This document shows, piece after piece, positions 32,909 through 46,100 of a DNA stretch of 64,000 nucleotides. The notes beneath the pieces were generated by a model. The model did no database searches, had not been told where the DNA came from, and worked only from the letters and a program-made list of their open reading frames with translations. Source of the DNA: Rostrohypoxylon terebratum (Eukaryota > Ascomycota > Sordariomycetes > Xylariales > Hypoxylaceae); NCBI GenBank assembly GCA_022497145.1, contig MU385932.1, positions 94,034 to 158,033 on the forward strand, read 5' to 3'. Within the stretch, counting starts at the first letter, position 1, and each line of letters opens with the position of its first letter. A program made the translations under genes and the position numbers.

Positions 32909-34888
32909 ATGCGGCTCACCTCATTTCATCCACCAGTGATAAATATCGTCCTGGGCACTTTTTACCGTCATCATCCCGGCTCAAGCTCTATTCATCCGAA
33001 CCCGGCCCTCTTTACAAACTTGAACTTTACATTGCCTTCTACTGCCGAGCCATCAACAAACTGGTATGTTGTTGGGCCATCTCTTAGCGGAAAAACAACA
33101 TTTTTAAAGCTGTTAAGAGGCGAACATATTTGTCATCCTCCGGCTGCACGAAGCTATCCTTATTTATCTACAGATGCGGTACCTCACAGATTAAGGGTAC
33201 CGGAGAAGGCTATTCAGTATGTAGGATTTAACAACGATGGATTATCTTCCAGTGTCACTACTTCGGCATACCTGTCTGCCCGATATGAGTCGAAGCGCGA
33301 GAACACAGATTTTTCTCTCAGGGACTTTCTGCTGGGCAATACCGAACTTAACCCCTTGAAGCGATCTCTCGAGGATGAGTTGAAACCAAGATTCTTTAAT
33401 CAAGTAGTCAGGGACTTGCAACTGACTCAATTACTGGACCTCCCACTCACATTTTTGAGTAATGGCCAAGGACGAAGAGCTAGGATTGCGAGGGCTCTTC
33501 TGTCTAGGCCGGAGGTTCTGTTACTCGACGAGCCATTCATGGGGCTTGACCCTCCTACGGTAGCTGCGCTGAGCCCGCTCCTACATGGGCTGGCAAATAC
33601 TGCCAATCCAAGACTGGTATTAAGTGCAAGACCGCAGGATCCTATCCCTGAATGGATTACACACATGGTTTATTTAAGAGGCGATTGCCAGATCGGAGCA
33701 ATCGGAGAAAAAGAAGCTGTATTAGAAAAACTAAGACAATACGTCCGACAGGTATGGAATGGAAAATCAAAGGAAGAGGAGAACCTACCAGTACATAACT
33801 TGGTGCACCTAGGTAGGACACTGACCGCTGAAGGTATAGAAGGGGAGCCACTGATGGGCGAAGAGGCATTGAAAAGTAGCGAACCGCCGATTATTCACGA
33901 TACAAGCGTATCTAGAAACATTGGGGAGCCCTTGGTGGAGATGGACGGGTGCAAAATACAATATCGTGGCAAGGTCGCGCTTGGAAATTGGGTAGAAGAG
34001 ATCGATGGGAAAAAGAAAGAGGGTCTCGTATGGACTGTGCGGCGAGGAGAGCGATGGGGCATCTTTGGCCCTAACGGTTCCGGCAAAACAACCATCGTGT
34101 CTCTCATCTGCTCGGACCATCCTCAGACCTATTCACTACCTATCAAGCTGTTTGGGCGAAGCAGATTACCAGAAGTTGGGTCAGATCAACTGCCCTTGAC
34201 GTTTTGGGACATCCAAGCCCGGATTGGGCACTCTAGTCCTGAGATCCACCAACACATGCCCCGAAATCTTACGGTGAGACAAGTTATCGCAAATGCATGG
34301 GCCGACACATTTCGCTCCAAGGCTGTACTCGATGAGCAGGCGAAAGAGAAGGTTGAGGCTTGTTTACGATGGTTTGAGGCTGAGTTGAACCCGGCTCACG
34401 TAGGGGCGCCGAAGCCCAAGCCCGGATCTGACGTGCAAAAGAGCTCTGACCTACAATGGGCGGATCACTATATGTTCGGTGAGCTGTCCTTCTCCGCACA
34501 GCGGGTCGCATTGTTCCTGCGAGCAATCGTCAAGAACCCGGATATCGTTGTTCTCGATGAAGCATGTAGTGGCATGGATGATGGCGTTCGGAACCGCTGT
34601 CTCCTCTTCCTAGAGTACGGCGAGAAGAAGACGTATGAGAAGCACGACGACGGCTCGGAAACTGTTGTCGAGAGCGATGCGTCGAAATCAGGCACTGTCA
34701 AGGTAGGAGGGCTTAATGATAAACAGGCTTTGATATGCATTAGTCATATTAGAGAAGAGATACCCGACTGCATAAGAGAGTGGATATGTCTGCCTGAAGC
34801 CAATTCAGGACGACCTGCTAGGTTTGGGGTGTCTGAAACGCCTCTGGGTCGGGACGAAAAGAGCTGGAGACAGATATGGGGTATGTAG
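32909..34888 (+). CDS. Twin-cassette soluble ABC ATPase (YDR061W/ModF-like)
   Basis: Single exon, 659 residues from ATG at 32909. Two ATP-binding cassettes and no membrane helix. Cassette 1: Walker A 'GPSLSGKT', a degenerate signature 'LSNGQGRR' and Walker B 'VLLLDEP'. Cassette 2: Walker A 'GPNGSGKT', a degenerate signature 'LSFSAQR' and Walker B 'IVVLDEA'. It ends in 'ALICISHIREEIPDCIREWICLP', where the His of the H-loop is visible. The arrangement and the degenerate signatures resemble the yeast non-transporter YDR061W and bacterial ModF-like proteins rather than ABC-F translation factors, which have a conserved linker not seen here. The cellular role of this family is not known. It lies between UMP1 and the chitin synthase. 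Confidence 0.85.
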   Translation: MRLTSFHPPVINIVLGTFYRHHPGSSSIHPNPALFTNLNFTLPSTAEPSTNWYVVGPSLSGKTTFLKLLRGEHICHPPAARSYPYLSTDAVPHRLRVPEKAIQYVGFNNDGLSSSVTTSAYLSARYESKRENTDFSLRDFLLGNTELNPLKRSLEDELKPRFFNQVVRDLQLTQLLDLPLTFLSNGQGRRARIARALLSRPEVLLLDEPFMGLDPPTVAALSPLLHGLANTANPRLVLSARPQDPIPEWITHMVYLRGDCQIGAIGEKEAVLEKLRQYVRQVWNGKSKEEENLPVHNLVHLGRTLTAEGIEGEPLMGEEALKSSEPPIIHDTSVSRNIGEPLVEMDGCKIQYRGKVALGNWVEEIDGKKKEGLVWTVRRGERWGIFGPNGSGKTTIVSLICSDHPQTYSLPIKLFGRSRLPEVGSDQLPLTFWDIQARIGHSSPEIHQHMPRNLTVRQVIANAWADTFRSKAVLDEQAKEKVEACLRWFEAELNPAHVGAPKPKPGSDVQKSSDLQWADHYMFGELSFSAQRVALFLRAIVKNPDIVVLDEACSGMDDGVRNRCLLFLEYGEKKTYEKHDDGSETVVESDASKSGTVKVGGLNDKQALICISHIREEIPDCIREWICLPEANSGRPARFGVSETPLGRDEKSWRQIWGM

Positions 34889-35693
34889 TAATACTATGTA
34901 AGTCTTGATCTACTGCGCTACTAGTATATAAATAAATGCTTTGTCCCGAACTACGTAGCATTCCGGACAGACCTTTGATAGGCCATATAGTGGACTGTGT
35001 ATGTCTGCTCGAGATTATCTGCATTTTATCTGCATTGGCGGAGAGAGTTGCGCGAGTTAAGCAAGAAATATTATGGATAATAAGTATGGATAGTATGGGT
35101 GGCATGGATAGCATGGACTGCTCAGCGCGAGAAATAAATTCACCGAATACGAATTGAAGAGGATAAATAATTGGTAGTGGACGAGGAACGAGTGGATTGT
35201 CAGGATTATTAATGCAGAATTTATGGAATTATGCGCTGCCAAGTGTTACACTGCCGCTTTTATGTGGGGTATAGGGCACGGTTGCTGGGCAACCCACAAT
35301 TGCTAAGTACCTGCATTTCTAAATACAACAAATCTCTCCAGAGTCCAAGCTAGCACCTGCTTCGAGACCTTGACATAGCTCCCCACTGAGGATCAATTTT
35401 GAACTGTGTCAACTCTATTTTGCAAACGTTGTGTTACTGTTGAAAACTCAATTCATCAACTTTAATCATTTCTTCTCCTACTGCACATATACATAGACTT
35501 CTAGTGATACCCCATTCATACCCTTTATCGCACACCGTTTTTTTGAACTGGCGATTGGCGATTTGTGTCAATCGATTAACCTAATCAAACGATACCTATC
35601 AGGTGCCCGCGCTCGCATTCCAACCTCATCAGCAATTCCAGTGGAGTGTCTCACAGTCAATTCCATCGGCCTCTTAGCCGATAAAAAGTCAAG
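34889..35693. promoter_or_regulatory. Upstream region of the chitin synthase gene
   Basis: 805 bp of 3' flank of the ABC ATPase and 5' flank of the chitin synthase, with simple ATGGATA-type repeats around 35082-35120. No further gene is supported. Confidence 0.4.
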
Positions 35694-38600
35694 ATGGACG
35701 GCAATCATCCACGACCACCTGGATATGCTCTTCCTGGCTATGGCGACGACGATGATCACCTTGACCACCTTGACCATCTTGATCACATTACTTCTGGCCC
35801 AGGAGGAAATCCAGCAGCAGTGAGGTTATTGACCTCTATGGAAGAACCATTATCAGATTCTCGACCGTATGTAGCCCCAAAGACGCCGACTCCACCTTCA
35901 ACTCCACCTCTGTCATTCGAGCATCAAGATCTTGTTCCTGCTCCTCTTACCCTCAAGAAGGACGAGAAAGAAGAGAAGAAGACTGTCAAGATCTCGACAC
36001 CAGAGCACCTGGAGTCGCTCAAAGAGCAAGAGGAAGCGCAAGCGCAAACGCAGACCTCCCTCCCTGATGGAGACTAGTTATCCCCGTCAGCAGGCGACGA
36101 GTCACCGAAGCGCAAGCCTTTTCTCAAACGCAGTGCCACTGTAAAGTTACAGAAGAAGAAGAAGCCTCCTCATGTGGTTGAAGCAGAGCTCAAGCATTAT
36201 CTTCCCACTATTCCCGAGGGACCTTCGCCAAGAAGAAAGTCTATTCTTGAGAAGAGTACACCCAAGGACGACGACAACTCCCCAAAGAAGTCCAGCACCC
36301 CTGACAATAGTGACTCACCACCTAAACCTGATAGTATCCGACCGACACCTCGTCGAACATACCAACCCTCTATCCGATCCACCCGATCACGAACTTCCTC
36401 CATTCTCGATCCGCCACATATCGCACCGATAGAATCTGCATATGAGCAGTACCGATCGCGAGACACTGGCTCTCCTCGACCCTGGACTCCATCTTCGAGA
36501 ATGTCCGGAACATCTGATTATTCACGGCCACCGCCTGCTGGTGCGCACTACGAACCAGCGGATCTGAATGGCAGCCCTAGACCTGGGACCCCCTCTTCTA
36601 GGTATGGCGGTAGTCCTCGAAGACCTTTGCCTCCTGCTCCCCATTTCGGCCAATCTGCACGCGCTTCCCAATACACACTCGACGACGCGACAGTGAGCAT
36701 TCCGTTAGACGATGCAAGCGATGATGTTTTTGGGCCGGGAGAATCAGATATTAGCGGCGGGAGACCATACCACGATCCGTATGGTGCGCAATCACAAGTC
36801 ACCCTTAGTGAGGAGGACTCCCAGACGCCCATCGATGAGAAAGTAGAGCATTACGGTGCCGCTCCCGAGGGCAAGCAAGAGCGTCGCGGTGTCCGAGCAC
36901 CGCTTACCTCCAAGAAGGAGGTTCAGCTTATCAATGGTGAACTGATTCTGGAGTGTAAGATCCCTACCATTCTGTATAGTTTCTTGCCCCGCCGCGACGA
37001 GGTCGAGTTCACGCATATGCGATACACGGCGGTGACTTGCGATCCAGACGATTTTGTGGAAAAGGGCTACAAGTTGAGACAGAATATCGGCCGGACAGCG
37101 CGAGAGACGGAGTTGTTCATTTGCGTCACGATGTACAACGAAGACGAGATCGATTTTACTCGTACGATGCATGCGATTATGAAGAACGTGAGTCACTTTT
37201 GCGGGCGAAACAGGTCCCGCACGTGGGGCGAGACTGGATGGCAGAAGATTGTTGTCTGCATCGTGTCCGACGGCCGAGAAAAGGTTCATCCTAGAACTCT
37301 CGATGCGCTAGCCGCGATGGGCGTGTATCAGCACGGCATTGCCAAGAACTTCGTCAACCAGAAGGCCGTACAGGCTCACGTATACGAGTATACGACACAA
37401 GTCTCTCTTGATTCGGACTTGAAGTTCAAGGGCGCTGAGAAGGGCATTGTACCATGCCAAATGATATTCTGTCTCAAGGAGAGGAATCAGCGAAAGCTCA
37501 ATTCACATCGTTGGTTCTTTAATGCCTTCGGCAAGGCCTTAAACCCCAACGTCTGCATCTTGCTAGATGTCGGCACAAAACCCGGAAACAATTCCCTGTA
37601 CCATTTATGGAAAGCCTTTGATACTGACTCCAACGTCGCGGGCGCTTGTGGTGAAATCAAGGCGATGAAAGGCAAGCTCGGAAGCAACCTCTTGAACCCG
37701 CTCGTAGCTTCGCAGAACTTCGAGTACAAGATGTCGAATATCCTGGACAAGCCTCTAGAGTCTGTTTTTGGTTACATAACGGTGTTGCCCGGCGCTCTGA
37801 GTGCCTACCGGTATCACGCGTTGCAGAATGACGAGACAGGTCATGGGCCGCTTAGTCAATACTTCAAGGGGGAGACGTTACACGGTCAGCATGCTGATGT
37901 GTTTACGGCGAATATGTACTTAGCTGAGGATCGTATCCTCTGCTGGGAACTGGTCGCTAAGAGGAACGAGAGATGGGTGCTGAAATATGTGAAAGGTTGT
38001 ACTGGTGAGACGGATGTGCCTGGTAAGTTTTACTCTCTGCTTAGTAAACTCTCGTGAAAAGTTGATTAACGTATATGATAGATACTGTCCCTGAATTTAT
38101 CTCTCAGCGACGTCGTTGGCTAAACGGCGCATTCTTTGCTGCGGTATACTCCCTTGTTCACTTCAAACAAATTTGGACGACGGATCATACAGTAGCGCGC
38201 AAAGTTCTCCTACACATCGAATTCGTGTATCAATTCCTCCAACTCCTTTTTACCTACTTCTCCCTCGCCAACTTCTACCTCGCTTTCTACTTCATCGGCG
38301 GTGGGCTTACGGATCCCGCCGTCGACCCCTTCGGACATAACATTGCATTATACATCTTCACCGTACTGCGCTACACATGTGTGCTGCTCATCAGCATGCA
38401 GTTTATTATTTCTCTCGGCAATCGACCTCAGGGTGCGAAAAAATTGTACCTGGCTAGCATGATTATATACGGTGTAATCATGGTATACAATACTTTTGCG
38501 ACAGTATTCATCGTGATCCACACCATCAAAGGTGATCAGCTCAAACTCGGCAATAACACGTTCACGAATCTTATCGTGTCAACGGCCTCGACGGTTGGGC

Positions 38601-39253
38601 TTTATTTCCTTATGAGCTTCCTTTACCTGGATCCCTGGCACATGTTTACGAGTTCGGCACAGTACTTCGCTCTGCTGCCTAGCTACATCTGCACATTACA
38701 GGTGTACGCGTTTTGCAATACGCACGATGTCACATGGGGTACCAAGGGTGATAACGTCATGAAGACGGATCTGGGAGGTGCGACCGGTCAGGGTAATGTG
38801 GTCGAGCTTGAAATGCCGTCCGAGCAGCTAGACATCGACAGCGGTTATGACGAAGCGTTGAGAAACTTGCGAGATCGTGTCGAGGTGCCGAAGCAAGAAA
38901 TGAGCGAGGCGCAGATGCAGGAGGATTACTACAAGAGTGTACGAACGTACATGGTGGTCATCTGGATGGTGGCTAATGCTATCCTCGCTATGGCCGTATC
39001 CGAAGCGTACGGATACAAGGACGTTGGCAGCAACTTCTACTTGACATTCATCCTCTGGGCGGTGGCAGCTCTAGCTCTTTTCAGAGCGCTGGGTAGTACT
39101 ACGTTTGCCATCCTCAACGCGATCAACATGGTCGTCGAGGGTAGAGTACGCCTCAGTCTCAAGGTGCCTGAGTGGTTCCATGACTGGATGGGAGGTGTCA
39201 CTAGTAAAGTCAGCGATACGATAAGTAGTATCGGTAGCAGCGTCCGTTCATGA
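35694..39253 (+). CDS. Chitin synthase, division 1 (class I/II type), with in-frame TAG
   Basis: Processive glycosyltransferase (GT2) making cell-wall chitin from UDP-GlcNAc at the plasma membrane. The frame runs 35694-38022, then a 59-bp intron, then 38082-39253. Catalytic blocks are 'VTMYNEDEIDFTRTMHAIMKN', 'CIVSDGREK', 'LLDVGTKPGNNSLYHLWKAFD', 'EDRILCWELV' and the hallmark 'QRRRWLNG' (Q-x-x-R-W) across the intron. Multiple membrane helices follow. The class I/II assignment rests on 'LEFVYQFLQLLFTYFSLANFYL'-like sequence and on the absence of a myosin domain. The N-terminal about 270 residues are disordered, starting with an Asp-His-Leu repeat. An in-frame TAG at 36075-36077 interrupts this region while coding-like sequence (SPKRKPFLKRSATVKLQKK) continues in the same frame. 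Either an intron covers it, or it is a nonsense change or base error, or translation starts at ATG 36501. The catalytic part is intact. Confidence 0.88.
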
Positions 39254-41230
39254 GCTGTTATTTTCACCTCTTCATCTTCAGGGCCACTTAGGAAACAAAA
39301 AACTTAGTGAGCTACACTTGGCTACGTGTTCCGATTAACGACAATGTTTTCTTTTGGGAGTTACTTGTTACGATGCTACTCGCCCGATACGGATGACCGG
39401 AGTTTGACGATGTTTGGGGATCTGGGATTCGGTATGCCTTTTTTAACGTTCATGTGACGACGCCCCGCCTTGCTCGGAGTTTAGTTCAGTCGGATTGACG
39501 ATTTGGGAGACATGGGAAATGGATGGACTTGATATCAGTAACGGAACAGGGAATGAACTTTCGGAGTGGCGTGGGGTGGCGCAGAGGGGGATGGGAGAGG
39601 AGTAGGAGTGGCTTTTTACGAGACGAAAGGTTAAGGCTACTTTGATGTACAGTAAATTCCAGTGGTAATTTCTACCGCGTTTCTTCGTCTTAAAAGCACG
39701 GCTACGATTATGGTCTGCGGCTCTGACGTCGCTTAATTAGACCTGGAGTTGATCGTTTTTATTTGAGATGATATATTTGGCCTGGGTAGAGAGGGCAAAA
39801 TGGGGGATGATACCCTGATTTCTAATTTATCTATTTGCCTCAATTGCTTCGGCGTGCTGTACACGGTGTGACATGTACCGATTTAGTACTTTTTTGTAGC
39901 GGTAAGTACCTAGACGCCATGCTCGTCATTTCGAGCGGCTGGAGGACGCCTGCATCGTGTGACTTGCCGTTGTGATACAAACAATACGAACGGAAACTCC
40001 GGTCTCCGACCAGTCGCTATATCATCGTCCTCACTGTAAAATAGAAAGGACCCTTATTTTGAATTATCTCGCTTTTCATTAGTGCTCTCATATCTGCCAT
40101 GTTGGTCGCGATGGTCGCGTCATGTTGACTTTAAGGTCGTGTGTTGTTGCTGAGACGACGAAGCCATTCCTAGAAGTAGTGGATACCTATTAGGCAGATA
40201 CCAGATTGATCAATCTTTCAGAAAGCCGATCAAGCCGGTGCGCTCCGTGTGGAGAAGTTACTGGGAGGTGGGTGCCTAACGGGTACTAAGCCCCTATTAA
40301 TAGAGTGGTCGACCCCCTATAGTTTAGCGCTGCTTAGGGCGTACTTCTCGGTATCGGCTCTCAATACGTTACATTCATACCTGGCGTTTCAACACATAAA
40401 AGCTAGATGAATCTTACTCTTTCAAAGCGCATTGGTCTTGATCAAATATCATCTCGTTAATCGTAGTGTAGAGATTGTGAGAGCTGTCTTTTTGAAGCTA
40501 TTTTCAGACTGTTGTTAAGTTGTAGGGCTGTTAATGGCGTTGTAGTGAAAACGCCGTCGGAGACAGTCTCAGTTCTTTTGGTTTACTATTCAAGAAATGA
40601 AGGCGATAGTTGAGATTTCCTATAACTGATAGAACAAAATCCATTTATTACCTTATTCCAGTTCAATTCAAGAACGTGAGTCCGCAGATCCTTAGAATTG
40701 AAACCAGCCATGAATGATGATTCTCCCTCTGGAATGACACACTGCTTGTGCTAACGTCCTAGTATTAGCTCAAAACCCTTCTGGTTAACTCAAACTGCAC
40801 AATTTCTGTCTCGCCGGCTTCTAGTGACACTATGCTAAAACTCCTGAGGACCTTGATCAGTGTTCCTCTAAAAGTGGTGTCCTGGAGGAAGGAAACGTAC
40901 AGCTACTACGGATATGGTGGTAAAACCTGCGAAGGTTTACGGAGACCTGTCAAAAGCGCCGTCGTCGGAACCGACGTCGTTTTCAGTAAAGAGCCAATAA
41001 GTTGGAACAGAAGTATATGATAGCCCAATGAGGAAAGGTAAAACAAGAGGATACGCCTCTGTAACGAAAATTTTATCAATTGCCTCTGCGTCTGGTGTTG
41101 GGGGGATAGATAGGTAGTTTGCTAACCCCTTGTCATAATCGCCAATCACCCTCCTCGCTCTCACGTCGAAGGTTAGTACGCTCTTGAAGACCCTTATGGA
41201 ACAAATACAAAACAACCCATACGAACATTA

Positions 41231-41264
41231 CCAAGATCCAAGATCCAAGATCCAAGATCCAAGG
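41231..41264. repeat. 7-nt tandem repeat, CAAGATC unit
   Basis: About four and a half perfect head-to-tail copies of CAAGATC, in gene-free DNA. Confidence 0.85.
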
Positions 41265-42555
41265 GCTACAATACTGCTGTAGGTTCCTTTAGGTTCTTCT
41301 AGGTATCCTTTCTTCGTCTTCCAACACCCACTTAGGTACTTGTTTAGACTTCTTGTCTCCTTGAATCTCGCCCTGAGCGCTTAGAGTCCATCGTAGCTTG
41401 TCTGAATGGCATCATCAAGTGAGTAACACCTTCAGCCTGCTGCCTCAGATCTATTTGGATGTTTTCTTCGAGCGTCTGCGTGAAGGCTCTTTCCAAACCG
41501 TTTCATCATAGGCCAAGACAGTGGTTAGAAGCTTATCTAGTAGCTTCAACAGCTTTTCAGGAAGGAGTAGGTCAGTCTCCATTTGTAAATGCTAGTAAGA
41601 TCCATATGTATGGAAGGTATCATACGGCTCAAACAGTGTACTCTCCATCCCCCTTTCTCAAACTACATAGAGTAGTAGTTCATATTCTAGTCTTTCGTTA
41701 GGAAACACCAGCGAGTGATTAATGGCCATTTGGCTTAATGGTCCAATGATGAGTAGCTACATCTTGTTACGACTTCCTGATTACACTCAAGCTCCTCGAG
41801 AGATTGGTGCTAATGACACTAGCACTTCTGAAGACAGTTTGAGATTAAATACTTTTTTTTGGAATGCCCACTTTTAAATGGCTTTCGGAGATGGCAAATA
41901 AGAGGCGACAAGAGAAGACTTTTTCGTTTTATTTTCACTTTTTTATTGGATTTACGCCATCTGTTACTCTGAAGAAGCTTCGTTAGATTGCGAAATTTGT
42001 TGACGAACGAAGAATTGATAGGCAATATGAGCCAAAAGATACGAACTAGGGGAAGGTTTAGGTAAAAGGTAGGCGCTAAGGAGTGTCATCTAATTCTAAT
42101 GCCAACCTTAAAAGGTCAACTAAATCAATAGATCAGTTTAACAGAATATTGTTATGTGTGTTGTTTTGTTATAGTTTGCCCAAAGTGAACCCTAACTTGT
42201 TGGTGCCTGTATCCCGTTATTTATCTACTGTCACCAACCTACCTACCAGGCAGCCACTATCTGATAGCCAGGTCGGGTAAGCACTTGTGAAATTATACTA
42301 CCTAGTTTGTGGTCCTAATAAACCTCAAATATAACTTTTAAATCCTGAATCGTAGGGCGGCGCAATACCGCGAACAGACGGTTCGCTGAGACTGGGCTAC
42401 TATATGTAGCTGATACAACTGCTTCCATATACGTATGGTATGATCATGGATGGCATAGTTAACCTAATGGCTGCCTAAGAAGATCAATTGTCATGGCAAT
42501 GCAATATCCTTACTATAACACACGCGAAAACCGGATTGGAGACCTTCAACGTATA

Positions 42556-42577
42556 GAATCGGGAATCGGGAATCGGG
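42556..42577. repeat. 7-nt tandem repeat, GAATCGG unit
   Basis: Three perfect head-to-tail copies of GAATCGG, in AT-rich gene-free DNA. Confidence 0.8.
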
Positions 42578-43102
42578 CAATCAATTTATGGAATTACCTA
42601 CCCATCCTCTCTACCTGAGTATTTATCGGGCTAACACGACGCCTGGCGTGTTAGGAGTATGAAATATTACTTAAGGCAAACGAGAAAAATACGATTTGTC
42701 GCTTCCGACAGCTTTAAAACACTCGCATGTAAGGCATTTGGATATACGAAAGGTATTAATGGCTTAAAGGCAGGTTTGGATATTGCTAGGCCCCATTACC
42801 CCCTAGATACACGCATAGCATGGAGGATAAGGGATTATGATATATTACAGGCAACAACTACTTCCTATCTAAGATCTGGTGGCTATAATGCTATCTAATA
42901 TCCTAGATTCAGCAATTGAAACTTCTACTAATTAGGTATTAAAAAGTAAGAATATATCTGTAAGTAAATTTGCGGTATATAGAATGGTAACTGGTATAAG
43001 TTCATCGGAGGGCTTTACTTTGAAAAGCGCCTCGTGATTGCTAGTCTCCGTTCTTCTAGAACTAGACCAATGTTGGTATGCCCAACGTAACAACTCGGAG
43101 TT

Positions 43103-46100
43103 CTAATTTTTACGTTTAGGTACTCGTGCTAGCCAGTAAATGCCGATCGTGGCAAAGACGTTGAAGACGACATATACTGCCATCAAGCCTACATTGCGCC
43201 ACGCATGTCTCTGATCCATACCGAAGCTCGCCAATATTGAATTTGCATCTGCTAGTGGGCAATACTGGCAATCCGCATTGTCTGCTGGGTTCAGAACATG
43301 TCCGCCGCCAGATGTTATGAATGGGTTTAGATATTGACCGCATGAAAGAGCCCCGGAGTCCTGCGGGAAGGGTATGTGTAGGACTTCGACAGGGGAGCAG
43401 GTCACATCCGTTCCCGCGAGGCCCGCTGTTGCTAGGCCCTCGATAAGATATGTTAGAGGCGAGACACGATACATGAATATCCAGAATTGCGCCAGTCGAT
43501 CGGGTGGAGTAAGAACACTACAGCGATTATCAGCAAGAAAAAAAACCAAGAAGACTGAAGACTGGTACATACCCGCAAAAGACAAGGGAAAGCCAATAGA
43601 ATAAGGTAGCTATCTGCATGGCAACCTCAGTATGCTGGATGCTAGCCGCAAAGAACTGCGATATTGTACTGGACCACAGGGTGAACAGCCAAATAAGCAG
43701 GAAGGTCACCGCTCCCCGCTGGGATGTGGACATAGATGCATCGCCGTAGCGCTGTAGGCCTGTAGGGTAGTACCACGCCGCGAATACCGGAACGGCGATA
43801 ATAGTTTGCCACACAAGCTCGACAAGAATGTTGGAAGCCATGAAGACGGCCCATGAGTACGCTCGCGAATCGCGCTCTCGTGCCTCGAAGATTGCTCGGC
43901 TGTTTATGAAATACGGAATTACCAACTGGTCGACGCAGCTGAAAAGTTGCGTAACTAGAAAGATAGAAAAAATGAGGTTTATAACACCTTGAATGTCCAA
44001 GCGGTTGTTGTAAAATGAGATCCCGTTGAAGAGAGCCTGGTCCAAATTAGCCTCCTGGTTGCAACATTTACGAAATGACAGGGTCTGCCATAGACACTCA
44101 CAAGGAGAATAGACAGTGCGAACTTAGAATGAAGGTATACTGGATCTCGCCACTGATCCTGTAGGATACGCTTTGTAACGGCGGCTAACTGTCGCGCAAG
44201 AGGCACCGCATATTCGCGTTCACCGTCCTTATTTGGTAATGAGACATCGGTCTCGACGGCTTCAGATCTTATATGCGCCAAATAATTCACTACATCTTGC
44301 TTCTGGGGACTGGCGTTCCACATATCGGTCCAATTGTGTGGCTTGGTGTTTTCTTGTGGATCGGTGTCAGTGGAAGTTGACGGTGCATTCCCAGTTACTT
44401 TCAACATCCATTCTGCCGGGTTTTCCTTTGGCTGGCACTTAGAAGCACCGTTATCTTCGAAATATTTGATTAAAGTCGACGCATCGTTGCCAATGTCACC
44501 AAAGTAAAGTGTCGTGCCGCCCTTGTCAAGAAGTAGTAGTCGATCAAACATCCGAAATAGCTGCGAAGAAGGCTGGTGTATGGTGCAAAGAATCGTTTGT
44601 CCATTGTCCACCAGCTTACGCAGCAGCGTACATATAGACCAAGCGGTTTGACTGTCGAGACCAGATGTGGGTTCGTCTAATCTTGGTCAGTGAGAGCATC
44701 GTGTTGAGTTAGTTATGGCTTATGCACGCACCTAGAAACAAGAGCAACTCGGGCTTCGCGACCAACTCAACAGCAATGGTCAGGCGCTTTCGTTGCTCGA
44801 CATTTAAACCTTCCCCTGGTACGCCAACAATAGCATCGGCGTACCATTTCATATCCATCATATCCAGAGTGCTTTCCACAGAAGCCAGTTTATCCTCTTT
44901 CGAGATATGATCCGGCTGTTTCAGCAGAGCGCAGAATTGCAGAGCTTCTCGGACTGTCGTGGTAGCAAGGTGGATATCCTCCTGCTGTACGTAACCGACC
45001 TTCCGTCGAAAACCTGCGTTACGATGGCGGCTACCAACATACACATCTCCGCTCACTACCCCGGTAGTAGCACGATCAGCAAGCACATTCAATAACGAGG
45101 TCTTACCGGCACCCGTAACCCCCTGCAACCAGAATTAGCAGTTCCTCATAAGAAGTTTCCTTTCATCTCCTCACCATCAAGGCAGTCAGTGTGCCCGGCT
45201 TAATCCACCCATGAATATCCTGTAGGATTTTGCGGTTGTTACCTCCAGTCTTGATCTCATAATTAAGGCGGCTCCAATGTAGGATGGAAGGCTGGCGTGA
45301 TGGCGGAGCGACCGCGATATCTTCTTTCTTGGCCGGTTGAGTGTCACGTCCATCAGCAGTTGCAAGAATCGTTCTTGATTGTCTAGTCCTTGCTTCCATT
45401 TCTTGTGCGGCTTCCTTGTTCCGAAATAGGAGCACCTCTCCTCTAGACGGTTGTGCCGGGATATATTCAGCTGCTAGTAGGTGAGCGATACCAAATGCGA
45501 CCATCATAGCAATCAATATTCCGAAGTTTCTGCATGGAAAAGTTAGGGAAAGCGTCCGTGAGTGAGAAGAGTGACTGCCTTACCGCCATAGATGATTTGG
45601 CAAGAAATCGTACTTGTCTGATAGATATGTCGTTCCTTGGATTTGTAGCTCGCCAATACTACTGCCGACCGTAGTACAGATCTTATCACTTGTGCTGATA
45701 TTGGTGTACGATGGCCCAGCTGGGATCATAGTGGAGCATGGGAATGAGCGATCACGCATCTGGTTAAAGGTTTTAGCCTCGAAATCACGACTGAATGATT
45801 GAATAAGGAGAATGAAACCATACCTCATTGATGAGTAAGCTTTCGTAGGTATAAGCTAGTGGGTTGATGCGCCAAAACCAGCCGAGCCATGGTACCATAT
45901 AGTCAGGCGGTACGATGAAGCCGGTATAGATGATACATAGGAGTACTATGACAGAAACTGGAACTGTAGTTTGCTCGCGCGTTCGTGAAACGGAGCCTAT
46001 CATCCTAAACAACACAGACATGGTGTTAAGGTTAACGAACATGAACAACCAGTATACGAAGAAAGCGGCAGCTGATTGGCGGAGGTTCGTCATGAAATAG

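Larger units (their letters stand above)
39254..43102. other. Long gene-free region at the edge of the accessory cluster
   Basis: About 3.8 kb with no supportable gene; AT-rich between 41800 and 43020. Short frames (41459-41701, 42659-42898) match no family. It holds short tandem repeats of 7-nt units at 41231-41264 (CAAGATC, about 4.5 copies) and 42556-42577 (GAATCGG, 3 copies). The stretch separates the housekeeping block from the PDR/P450 genes. Confidence 0.5.

Noticed and set aside
42659..42898. 79-codon frame in AT-rich DNA, considered as a transposon remnant
   Set aside because: No transposase, integrase or reverse-transcriptase motif and no flanking terminal repeats could be seen.
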